From: a bacterium UBP9_UBA1432
Lineage (GTDB): Bacteria > Vulcanimicrobiota > Xenobia > Xenobiales > Xenobiaceae
Direction of reading: 5' to 3'
Length of the DNA: 7,258 bases
NCBI GenBank assembly: GCA_002329445.1
Contig: DCTU01000071.1
Span: 1 to 7,258 of the forward strand
A program made the translations under genes and the position numbers. Positions 1 to 4,986 of the stretch are shown here, piece by piece. Each line of letters begins with the position of its first letter. Within the stretch, counting starts at the first letter, position 1. The notes under the pieces are model-generated. The model saw only the letters and a program-made list of their open reading frames with translations, was not told the origin of the DNA and made no database searches.

Positions 1-84
1 TATGACAACGAGTGGGGCTACTCCAACCGGGTTGCCGACCTGTGCCATTTCATGGCCACCCGCAAGCTCACCGTCACCGTCTAG
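1..84 (+). CDS. gap: Glyceraldehyde-3-phosphate dehydrogenase, C-terminal end (5' part outside window)
   Basis: Only the last 27 residues are visible, in frame from base 1 to a TAG stop at 82-84. They begin YDNEWGYSNRVADL, the highly conserved C-terminal signature of phosphorylating GAPDH. The Glu-Trp-Gly-Tyr-Ser-Asn-Arg stretch belongs to the C-terminal part of the catalytic domain. The enzyme makes 1,3-bisphosphoglycerate from glyceraldehyde-3-phosphate, NAD(P)+ and phosphate in the cytosol, which is the substrate of the next gene's product, phosphoglycerate kinase. The gap-pgk-tpiA order supports the call. The tail HFMATRKLTVTV is slightly longer than in some homologues but normal. Cofactor preference cannot be judged because the Rossmann domain is outside the window. 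Confidence 0.93.
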   Translation, partial: YDNEWGYSNRVADLCHFMATRKLTVTV

Positions 85-100
85 AGATCGGGCGGCGCTC

Positions 101-128
101 CGGAGGCCCGGCGCAAGCCGGGCCTCCG
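101..128 (+). terminator. 12-bp perfect hairpin with GCAA tetraloop between gap and pgk
   Basis: Bases 101-112 are exactly complementary to 117-128, leaving the loop GCAA, a GNRA tetraloop. The hairpin starts 16 nt after the gap stop. No T-run follows (the next bases are GTCTCT), so it is not a classical intrinsic terminator. It may be an RNA stabiliser or processing site that sets the gap:pgk ratio, or a partial or Rho-assisted terminator. The structure is seen directly; the role is inferred. Confidence 0.5.
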
Positions 129-154
129 GTCTCTGGATTCATGGGAGGCCTTTG

Positions 155-1357
155 ATGATGGATTATCTCACCCTGGGTGACCTCGACGTGCGTGGCAAGC
201 GGGGGCTGGTCCGCGTGGATTTCAACGTGCCCCTGGATGGCGAGCGCGTGACGGACGACACGCGAATCCGCGCCGCGCTGCCCACCCTGCGCTGGCTTCT
301 GGAGAACGGGGCCGCGGTGGTCCTTCTGTCCCATCTGGGACGGCCCAAGGGGAAGCCGGACGCCAGGTATTCCTTGAAGCCCGTGGCGGCCCGGCTGGCC
401 GAGCTTCTCGGCCTGCCTGTGGCGATGGCTTCGGATTGCGTGGGTCCCGAGGTCCAGGCTCTGGCCCAGGGCTTGAAGCCCGGGCAGGTCCTGCTTCTCG
501 AGAACGTCCGCTTCCACGCCGCCGAGACCGACAACGATCCGGACTTCGCCAGGGCGCTTGCCGGGCTGGGCGATTTCTTCGTCAACGATGCCTTCGGCTC
601 GGCGCACCGGGCCCACGCCTCCACCACCGGGGTGGCCGGGTTCCTGCCCGCGGCAGCCGGTCTCTTGATGGAGAAGGAGCTGGCCGAGCTGGGTGGCTTG
701 GTTTCGGCCCCCCAGGCTCCTTTCGTCGTCCTGCTGGGCGGGGCCAAGGTCGGGGACAAGATCGGCGTCATGGAGAACCTGATCGGAAAGGCCGACCGCA
801 TCCTGATCGGGGGTGGCATGGCCTTCCCCTTCCTGAAGGCGCGCGGCCTGGAGATCGGGCGTTCGTTGTGCGAGGAGGACCTCGAGGTCCCTCGCCGCAT
901 CGAGGCCAAGGCCCGTGGAACCCGGACCGAACTGCTCCTCCCCCTGGACGTCGTGGTGGCCTCTGAGTTCGCCGAGGGGGCGCCCCATCGCGTCGTCCCG
1001 GTCGAGGAGATCCCCGCCGACATGATGGGTCTGGACATCGGGCCGCGGACGGTCGAGCTCTTTGCCAATGAGCTGTCGGCCTCGCGCACCGTGTTCTGGA
1101 ACGGGCCGATGGGCGTCTTCGAGAAGAAGCCTTTCGATTGCGGCACCCGGGCCGTGGCTCAGGCCGTGGCCGACTCGCAGGCGCGCAGCGTGGTCGGAGG
1201 GGGAGACTCGGTGGCTGCGTTGGAGCAGGCGGGCCTGGCGGACAGGATCACCCACGTTTCCACCGGCGGAGGAGCTTCGCTGGAATTCGTCGAGGGTCGG
1301 GAACTGCCTGGGGTGGCGGCCCTGCGTCGCAAACCCTCGACGTCCCCCATGTCTTGA
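155..1357 (+). CDS. pgk: Phosphoglycerate kinase
   Basis: Complete 400-residue protein, the usual bacterial length. It transfers phosphate from 1,3-bisphosphoglycerate to ADP in the cytosol, the first ATP-yielding step of glycolysis, and runs in reverse in gluconeogenesis. The N-terminal domain shows RVDFNVPLD (residues 20-28), SHLGRPKG (59-66), LLENVRFH (114-121) and NDAFGSAHRAHAST, which build the substrate-binding basic patch. The C-terminal nucleotide domain shows LLGGAKVGDK (about 193-202), GGGMAFPFL (219-227), WNGPMGVFE (315-323) and GGGDSVAA (348-355), then STGGGASLEF near the end. Two adjacent ATGs occur at 155 and 158. I chose 155 because GGGAGG at 143-148 sits 6 nt upstream; 158 would remove only one Met. 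No truncation or missing catalytic motif is seen. A long open frame on the opposite strand is only a codon-bias shadow. Confidence 0.98.
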   Translation: MMDYLTLGDLDVRGKRGLVRVDFNVPLDGERVTDDTRIRAALPTLRWLLENGAAVVLLSHLGRPKGKPDARYSLKPVAARLAELLGLPVAMASDCVGPEVQALAQGLKPGQVLLLENVRFHAAETDNDPDFARALAGLGDFFVNDAFGSAHRAHASTTGVAGFLPAAAGLLMEKELAELGGLVSAPQAPFVVLLGGAKVGDKIGVMENLIGKADRILIGGGMAFPFLKARGLEIGRSLCEEDLEVPRRIEAKARGTRTELLLPLDVVVASEFAEGAPHRVVPVEEIPADMMGLDIGPRTVELFANELSASRTVFWNGPMGVFEKKPFDCGTRAVAQAVADSQARSVVGGGDSVAALEQAGLADRITHVSTGGGASLEFVEGRELPGVAALRRKPSTSPMS

Positions 1358-1380
1358 CACTTCTGCTAACATATCTCTTT

Positions 1381-1385
1381 GGAGG
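1381..1385 (+). promoter_or_regulatory. Shine-Dalgarno sequence fixing the GTG start of tpiA
   Basis: GGAGG lies 6 nt before GTG 1392. This matters because no ATG is suitably placed: the conserved protein begins right here, with the catalytic lysine only 11 codons in. Confidence 0.8.
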
Positions 1386-1391
1386 ATTCTC

Positions 1392-2147
1392 GTGCGCATC
1401 CCTCTCTTGGCAGCCAACTGGAAGATGAACATGACCCGCCGCGAGGCTCGGGTGATGGTGGAAGACCTCCTGGCCCGGGTGGGCGATCTGCGCGATCGGG
1501 AGGCGGCGATCTGCCCCCCGTTCCACCTGTTGAGCGAGGTGGGCTCGCTTCTGGCCGCCAGACCGTCCATCCGCCTGGGAGGTCAGGACCTCTACTGGAA
1601 GGACTCCGGTGCCTTCACAGGTGAGGTCTCAGCTCCCATGCTGCGGGATGTGGGCTGTCATTTCGTGATCGTGGGCCACTCGGAGCGTCGCGCGCTGTTC
1701 GGGGAGACCGACTCGTCTTGCGCCCAGAAGGTGACGGCTGCACAGAACCACGGGCTGGTTCCGATCCTGTGCGTCGGAGAGACCCTGGAAGAGCGCGAAG
1801 CGGGGCGCACCCAGGAGCGGGTGGTCAGCCAGTTGCGGGGGGCCCTCCAGGGCCTTGCGCTGGATTCGGGAGAACGCCTGGTGGTGGCCTACGAGCCGAT
1901 CTGGGCCATCGGAACCGGAAAGACCGACTCACCCGAGGAGGCCAACCGGACCATGAGCCTGCTGCGCGCCACCCTGGCCGAACTCTTTGGAGAGAGGATC
2001 GCCGCACAGGTGCGCCTCCTCTACGGAGGGAGCGTCAAGCCGGAGAACATCGACGCCTTCATGGCCTGTCGGGAGATCGACGGTGCCTTGGTGGGTGGGG
2101 CCAGCCTGAAGGCAGAGAGCTTCGCCCGGATCATCCAGTTCCAGTAG
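1392..2147 (+). CDS. tpiA: Triose-phosphate isomerase
   Basis: Complete TIM-barrel enzyme of 251 residues, typical for the family. It interconverts dihydroxyacetone phosphate and glyceraldehyde-3-phosphate in the cytosol, so it feeds the GAPDH encoded upstream. Visible signatures are AANWKMN (7-13) with catalytic Lys11, IVGHSERR (93-100) with catalytic His96, AYEPIWAIGTGK (166-177) with catalytic Glu168 followed by the mobile loop 6, and YGGSVKPEN (211-219), which closes over the phosphate. GALVGGASLK (231-240) completes the phosphate site. The start is GTG, chosen from the GGAGG at 1381-1385 and because Lys11 is near the expected position. Only 34 nt separate it from pgk, so co-transcription is likely. 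Nothing is missing or unusual apart from the start codon. Confidence 0.97.
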   Translation: MRIPLLAANWKMNMTRREARVMVEDLLARVGDLRDREAAICPPFHLLSEVGSLLAARPSIRLGGQDLYWKDSGAFTGEVSAPMLRDVGCHFVIVGHSERRALFGETDSSCAQKVTAAQNHGLVPILCVGETLEEREAGRTQERVVSQLRGALQGLALDSGERLVVAYEPIWAIGTGKTDSPEEANRTMSLLRATLAELFGERIAAQVRLLYGGSVKPENIDAFMACREIDGALVGGASLKAESFARIIQFQ

Positions 2148-2259
2148 ATTCTCGCGCCGTGCCGCAGCGCGGTCCGGCCAGAATTCGCGCTTTCCCGCCT
2201 CGGCGTCGAGGTGGGCTGCAGATCAGAAGGAGCCCTGAGCTCCAGGATTCGAGGAGATT

Positions 2260-2619
2260 ATGTATCTGGATTTCTGCCTTCGCCTGTGGGCGACCCTGGC
2301 TCAAGCTCCCACGGGGGTGCCCGTCGAGGCGACCCCCGCCGCGGTTTCGGCCCCGCCGCCGCCAGTGGCTGCCCCCGGGTTGAGTGTCATCCAGTACCTC
2401 CTGATGGCGGTGTACCTTCTGGTGAGTGTTGGGCTGATTGCAGCGGTGGTGACTCAGTCCAGCAAGAACGAAGGGCTTGGGGGGATGCTTGGGGGCGGGA
2501 GTACCCAGAGCGTCTTCCAGGGCAAGAAGAGCACCGAGGAGATGCTGGGCACCGCCACCAACTACCTGGCGGTCAGCTTCATCGTGTTGTCCATGGTCGT
2601 CTCGATGGTGATGCGTTAG
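2260..2619 (+). CDS. secG: Protein-export membrane protein SecG, with N-terminal extension
   Basis: 119-residue protein. SecG is the small non-essential subunit of the SecYEG translocon and assists SecA-driven export through the inner membrane. The core starts at about residue 41. TM1 spans roughly 42-64 and ends in TQSSKNEGLGGMLGGG (65-80), matching the family hallmark of a Q-S-S-K stretch followed by Gly-rich sequence. A polar loop follows, then TM2 at about 97-118. The first 40 residues are atypical: a short hydrophobic start (YLDFCLRLWATLAQA), then an Ala/Pro-rich linker with four consecutive prolines. ATG 2260 is preceded by GAGGAG at 2251-2256, only 3 nt away. Later in-frame candidates (GTG 2365, TTG 2380, ATG 2404) lack a good Shine-Dalgarno, and the last would cut TM1. 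The 112-nt gap after tpiA contains only a small hairpin (2229-2243: GGAGC/GCTCC). The position behind tpiA is common for secG. Confidence 0.92.
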   Translation: MYLDFCLRLWATLAQAPTGVPVEATPAAVSAPPPPVAAPGLSVIQYLLMAVYLLVSVGLIAAVVTQSSKNEGLGGMLGGGSTQSVFQGKKSTEEMLGTATNYLAVSFIVLSMVVSMVMR

Positions 2620-2653
2620 CGCCGCTCAGGTCGCAGCGGATCCTCAAGCCTTG

Positions 2654-2692
2654 ATCCCGGTTCGGGTGGTCACGCCCGGCCGGGATTTGTTT
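2654..2692 (+). terminator. Rho-independent terminator candidate after secG
   Basis: Bases 2654-2660 (ATCCCGG) pair with 2680-2686 (CCGGGAT). Inside, 2663-2668 (CGGGTG) pair with 2673-2678 (CGCCCG, one G-U) around the loop GTCA. This gives a 13-bp stem with a small internal bulge, followed directly by a T-rich tail TTGTTTGT at 2687-2694. It lies 34 nt after the secG stop and probably ends the gap-pgk-tpiA-secG transcript. Confidence 0.7.
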
Positions 2693-2795
2693 GTCGGGCC
2701 GCTCGCCTGTCGCTTTCGGCTTCGACGGCGTGGGCCACGCCTCTGGCAACCCCGGACCCGGCCGGCCGGGCCGAAGTCAGACGCGAGGTGGTTCA

Positions 2796-2840
2796 GATCG
2801 GGGTCGGACGCCCGGTCCGTCCGGGTCCGACCGGCCGATC
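2796..2840. repeat. 45-nt near-perfect inverted repeat (18 bp)
   Basis: GATCGG (2796-2801) pairs with CCGATC (2835-2840). GGTCGGAC (2802-2809) pairs with GTCCGACC (2825-2832). CCGG (2812-2815) pairs with CCGG (2821-2824) around the 5-nt loop TCCGT. Only two 2-nt bulges interrupt 18 base pairs (GC at 2810-2811 and GG at 2833-2834). No T-run follows, so it is not an ordinary terminator. Confidence 0.65.
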
Positions 2841-2865
2841 CGGGCGTGCGGGTGGGCACCGGCAT

Positions 2866-2895
2866 GACTGGACCCGGGGCGCTTGCGGGCCAGTC
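2866..2895. repeat. 10-bp inverted repeat with one bulged A
   Basis: GACTGG (2866-2871) and CCCG (2873-2876) pair with CGGG (2886-2889) and CCAGTC (2890-2895). A2872 is bulged and the loop is 9 nt. It lies 25 nt after the larger 2796-2840 hairpin. No T-tract follows; a G-run (from about 2902) does. Confidence 0.5.
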
Positions 2896-3005
2896 CCCGA
2901 GGGGGGGCGAGGCTTCGCGTCAGGGGAGGCGTCGGGTCCGACGCATGTCGGAATTTATTCAAGCCCTGGCAGGATCGCGACGGATCTTGTTCAATATCTT
3001 GGACC

Positions 3006-3629
3006 ATGAGCACCCAGAGCGACAGCTTCTCCCCGCAAGTCCGACTTCTGTCGGCCTCTGAATTCGCCGCCGCCATCGGCAAGACCGAGCGTCAGGTGTA
3101 CCGTTACGTCCAGAAGGGCCGGGTTCGCGCTCTTTCCGCCGAGGAAACGGGTCTGCCGGGTGTGCGAATCCCGGAGTCCGAACTGGAGGCCTTCCTGGCC
3201 CGCTTCGGGCCTCCCGCGGGAGGGTGGGTGCGCCCGCGTGCCAGCGCGTCCAGCGCCCGCGAGCTGGACAGCTTCGAGGAGAGCACCGAGGAAGAACCCG
3301 CGGTTCCGGTTCCGGCGCTGACGGTTCCCCTGGAGCGGCACGAGGCCGCGGTCATGCGTCTGGGGTATCTTGAGAGCCAGTTGGAGCAGTCGCGTCGCAT
3401 GCTGACCGACGGCAGCCAGACGGAGTCGGACATCCGGTCGCGTCTGGAAGAGGCCGAGGAATCCCTGAAAGCCCAGGAGCTGGAGCTTTTGCGGGCGGAG
3501 GTCCGAGCCGAGGCCGCCGCCGAGGCGCGCGCCGAGGCCGAGTCGCGGGCACGTCAGTTGGCCGTCCGGCTGGAGGACGCCGAGAGGCGCGCGCGAGCCC
3601 CCTGGTGGCGTCGTCTGTTGGGGGGGTAG
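3006..3629 (+). CDS. Helix-turn-helix / coiled-coil protein of unknown function
   Basis: 207 residues; I do not recognise a named family. Residues 14-43 (starting LLSASEFAAAIGKTERQVYRYV) look like a MerR/excisionase-type winged helix-turn-helix. The wing is followed by LPGVRIPESELEAFLARF (50-67), where such domains end in a helix after 'RIP'. Residues 70-105 are a flexible Pro/Ser/Glu linker. From about 110 to 197 the chain is a highly charged, Ala/Glu/Arg-rich coiled coil, so oligomerisation is likely. It ends in PWWRRLLGG (199-207), a Trp-Trp-basic amphipathic tip that could contact membrane or a partner. Cytosolic DNA binding is inferred from the fold only. ATG 3006 is chosen because GC-rich codon usage begins there; no Shine-Dalgarno precedes it. 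Hairpins flank it on both sides, suggesting its own transcript. Alternatives are a transcription regulator or a DNA-organising or partition-type protein. Confidence 0.8.
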   Translation: MSTQSDSFSPQVRLLSASEFAAAIGKTERQVYRYVQKGRVRALSAEETGLPGVRIPESELEAFLARFGPPAGGWVRPRASASSARELDSFEESTEEEPAVPVPALTVPLERHEAAVMRLGYLESQLEQSRRMLTDGSQTESDIRSRLEEAEESLKAQELELLRAEVRAEAAAEARAEAESRARQLAVRLEDAERRARAPWWRRLLGG

Positions 3630-3647
3630 GATTTGCTTCCGGTGGGG

Positions 3648-3705
3648 GAGGACCTGCTGTCCTCGGCTTGAAGCCAGCCGGGTCGCGCGCCCGACCCTGG
3701 CTTTT
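3648..3705 (+). terminator. Tandem hairpins, the second terminator-like, after the HTH/coiled-coil gene
   Basis: The first hairpin is GAGGAC (3648-3653) / GTCCTC (3659-3664), loop CTGCT. The second is AAGCCA (3671-3676) / TGGCTT (3698-3703), continued inside by GGGTCG (3680-3685) / CGACCC (3692-3697), with a 3-nt bulge GCC and loop CGCGCC. It runs into a short T-stretch (3702-3705). This 12-bp stem with T4 most likely ends the upstream gene. The T-run is short, so efficiency is uncertain. Confidence 0.55.
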
Positions 3706-3749
3706 CCGGTCTTCCCGGGGAGCCAGGCCCGATTCGGAGAGGGCGATCT

Positions 3750-3755
3750 GGAGGT
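3750..3755 (+). promoter_or_regulatory. Shine-Dalgarno sequence choosing the rhodanese start
   Basis: GGAGGT at 3750-3755 overlaps the first possible GTG (3754), so that codon cannot use it. GTG 3760 and GTG 3763 lie 5 and 8 nt from the GGAGG core. I favour 3763, with 3760 equally compatible. Confidence 0.55.
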
Positions 3756-3762
3756 GTTCGTG

Positions 3763-4131
3763 GTGGACCATTCCGCGGGGTTCGTGAAACTGGTCGAGGA
3801 GGCACGGTCCCGGGTGCAGGAGTGCACCTGTCAGGACGTCCATGGGCAGCTCGAGGCGGGGGAGGACTTCCATCTGGTCGATGTCCGCGAGGACCACGAG
3901 TGGCGCAAGAGCCGGATTCGCGGCGCCGTCCATCTGGGCCGCGGCATCCTGGAGCGCGACATCGAGCACCGCTTCCCCGATCGGGAGGCTGATCTGGTGC
4001 TGTATTGTGGCGGTGGCTATCGCTCGGTCCTGGCGGCCGAGTCCTTGGAGAAGATGGGTTATCGCCGGGTGCGCTCGATGGCCGGGGGCTGGCGGGCATG
4101 GAAGGAGCTGGGCTATCCGCTCGAGCACTGA
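3763..4131 (+). CDS. Single-domain rhodanese-like sulfurtransferase
   Basis: 122 residues from GTG 3763 (GTG 3760 or 3754 would add one or three). Rhodanese domains carry sulfur as a cysteine persulfide, moving it between thiol donors and acceptors in the cytosol. The visible core is FHLVDVREDHEWRKSRIRGAVH (from residue 36), the usual DVR-E-E-x-x-x-G-H-I-x-G-A stretch, here with SRIRGA. The active-site loop is YCGGGYRS (81-88), with Cys82 as the predicted catalytic residue and Arg87 closing the loop, followed by MAGGWRAW (106-113). No signal peptide or second domain is seen. N-terminal residues 1-25 form a helix before the domain, as in similar small rhodaneses. The physiological sulfur donor and acceptor cannot be inferred from the neighbours. 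The stop is 39 nt from the convergent gene on the other strand, with no strong terminator between. Confidence 0.9.
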   Translation: MDHSAGFVKLVEEARSRVQECTCQDVHGQLEAGEDFHLVDVREDHEWRKSRIRGAVHLGRGILERDIEHRFPDREADLVLYCGGGYRSVLAAESLEKMGYRRVRSMAGGWRAWKELGYPLEH

Positions 4132-4170
4132 AGCTGGAGCCTTCTGACGTCTGGGGAGTGGTGGACTTCT

Positions 4171-4866
4171 TCAGCGGGCGGCCTTCTGGTCCAGGATCTC
4201 CTGATACTGGAGAGCTCGGCTGCGGTACTCGGGAAGCAGGCCCAGAAGGTAGGCCTGGTCGGGGTGGCGTTTGGCCAGCTTGTCGTAGACGGCCAGGGCC
4301 CGCTGGGGGTTCTTCTGGGCGACGCACAGGGCATACTCCAGGTGGGCCAGGGCCGTCGAGGCCACCTGGGAATCGGGATAGCGGTCGATGAAGGCCACCA
4401 TGGCCTCCGGCGTGCGCTTCGGATCCAACGCAGAGGCTTCCAGGTACCCCTTCTGGTTCTTGGGGTTCTTGCGTGCGAAATCGCGCTTCAGGTCCATCTC
4501 CAGAAGGGTCAGTTCCTGCCAGGCCTTGCGGTCGGTCGGGTTGACCCGGGCCACGCTGGCTTCCGACCCGAAGGTCAACTTGTCCTCGATGAACAGCGCG
4601 CGTTCCAGGACTTCGCTCTTCAGGCGCGCGAAGGTCAGGGCCTTGGTCAGGTCGTGGGTGCTGAGGTCCTCCTGGATGTAACGGTCGCTCTCTTCCTCGT
4701 CAACCACCACCAGCAGGCCTCGGTTGAGCTTCGCGGCCAGGTCCTTCTCAAACAGGCGGCGCGTGCGGTCGCGATCGGGGCCGGGCGCCACCGGGTTGAA
4801 GACGATCTGGGCCACCCAGAGGATGGCCGCAAAGGCAATCAGGATTTTCAGGGTTCTCCAGAGCAT
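4171..4866 (-). CDS. Membrane-anchored protein with TPR-like C-terminal region, function unknown
   Basis: 231 residues; I do not recognise a named family. Residues 6-23 (LKILIAFAAILWVAQIVF) form one hydrophobic segment after a short basic start, without a lipobox or a clear cleavage site, so a single N-terminal membrane anchor is likely. A charged region follows (30-145) with predicted helices. Residues about 150-225 resemble helical tetratricopeptide-type repeats: TPEAMVAFIDRYPDSQVAST (152-171) with the 'F-x-x-x-Y-P-x-S-x-x-A' pattern, then a second unit around NPQRALAVYDKLAKRHPDQA (186-205). Such repeats usually serve as protein-binding scaffolds, here probably on the periplasmic or outer face. 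ATG 4866 is preceded by AGGTG (complement of 4872-4876) at 5-nt spacing. The gene has its own extended -10 promoter and a structured leader of roughly 80 nt. Confidence 0.82.
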   Translation of the reverse strand: MLWRTLKILIAFAAILWVAQIVFNPVAPGPDRDRTRRLFEKDLAAKLNRGLLVVVDEEESDRYIQEDLSTHDLTKALTFARLKSEVLERALFIEDKLTFGSEASVARVNPTDRKAWQELTLLEMDLKRDFARKNPKNQKGYLEASALDPKRTPEAMVAFIDRYPDSQVASTALAHLEYALCVAQKNPQRALAVYDKLAKRHPDQAYLLGLLPEYRSRALQYQEILDQKAAR

Positions 4867-4881
4867 GGCATCACCTGGAAG

Positions 4882-4941
4882 CCGCCTGGGGACAGGCGGG
4901 GTCTGAAAGTCACCCCGCCGGAGAGGGGGGCGCGCGCGGGG
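4882..4941 (-). promoter_or_regulatory. 5' leader with mutually exclusive hairpins upstream of the TPR-like gene
   Basis: Read on the minus strand, four segments can pair in competing ways. Segment 1 is CCCCGC (4941-4936), segment 2 GGCGGGGT (4919-4912), segment 3 ACCCCGCC (4902-4895) extending into CCGCCTG (4899-4893), and segment 4 CAGGCGG (4888-4882). Pairings 1:2 (6 bp), 2:3 (8 bp, 9-nt loop) and 3:4 (7 bp, loop TCCC) cannot all coexist. The 3:4 hairpin ends 5 nt before the Shine-Dalgarno AGGTG. The complementarity is exact and seen directly; a switching role is inferred. No T-run follows 3:4, so any control would act on translation or RNA stability. It matches no riboswitch class I recognise. 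Confidence 0.4.
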
Positions 4942-4953
4942 ATGTGTTCATGG

Positions 4954-4962
4954 ATTGTAGCA
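4954..4962 (-). promoter_or_regulatory. Extended -10 promoter candidate for the TPR-like gene
   Basis: On the minus strand 4962-4954 reads TGCTACAAT: an extended -10 TGn plus TACAAT, a 5/6 match to TATAAT. It stands out in otherwise GC-rich DNA. The hexamer 17 nt upstream (TTTCCG) is a poor -35, as is usual for extended -10 promoters. Transcription would start near 4947, giving a leader of about 80 nt. A palindrome CCGGGC-AAG-GCCCGG (4965-4979) occupies the spacer region and could be an operator. Confidence 0.5.
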
Positions 4963-4986
4963 TGCCGGGCAAGGCCCGGAAATGCG

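Larger units (their letters stand above)
2693..3005 (+). other. Gene-free region rich in inverted repeats; possible structured RNA or regulatory region
   Basis: About 310 nt hold no convincing protein gene. Open frames here have Arg/Pro/Gly-rich shadow translations and no conserved motif. What is present is secondary structure: 2727-2741 (GGCGTG/CACGCC), a long hairpin at 2796-2840, another at 2866-2895, and overlapping hairpins at 2929-2952. CGGACCCGG (2753-2761) can also pair with CCGGGTCCG (2821-2829), competing with the long hairpin. The 3' end becomes A/T-rich (2951-2963 and 2986-3000) just before the next gene, as expected for a promoter. I compared it mentally with tRNA, tmRNA, SRP, 6S and RNase P RNA hallmarks and saw none. 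It could be a small RNA, a long leader, or unconstrained palindrome-rich DNA. Confidence 0.4.

Noticed and set aside
1354..1372. Perfect -35-like TTGACA overlapping the pgk stop, with TAACAT downstream, as a tpiA promoter
   Set aside because: The spacing is only 7 nt, and no -10 match exists 16-18 nt downstream. TGCTAACAT alone is a weak extended -10, so I keep tpiA as co-transcribed.
74..1570. Long open frame on the minus strand covering pgk and the start of tpiA
   Set aside because: Its translation is Arg/Gly/His/Gln-rich without motifs, and it lies antisense to unmistakable pgk. Strong GC bias at third codon positions keeps antisense frames open.
2198..2211. CCTCG/CGAGG hairpin between tpiA and secG as a terminator
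   Set aside because: Only 5 bp with no T-tract; too weak to call in GC-rich sequence.
2787..2801. GGTTCAGATC as a tRNA T-loop fragment
   Set aside because: No acceptor, D-arm or anticodon arm can be built around it. These bases are part of the long hairpin.
2945..3061. 38-codon frame starting ATG 2945 (MSEFIQALAGSRRILFNILD...) overlapping the HTH gene
   Set aside because: No Shine-Dalgarno at usable distance, codons not GC-biased like the neighbours, and most of its frame overlaps the better-supported gene. The protein-like look comes from the local AT-rich patch.
2651..3061. 136-residue plus-strand open frame in the secG-HTH gap
   Set aside because: It starts inside the terminator stem, and its composition is Arg/Pro/Gly-rich with no motif, typical of shadow frames in GC-rich non-coding DNA.
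4931..4938. CGCGCGCG run as a Z-DNA or repeat element
   Set aside because: Only eight bases long and expected in DNA of this composition.
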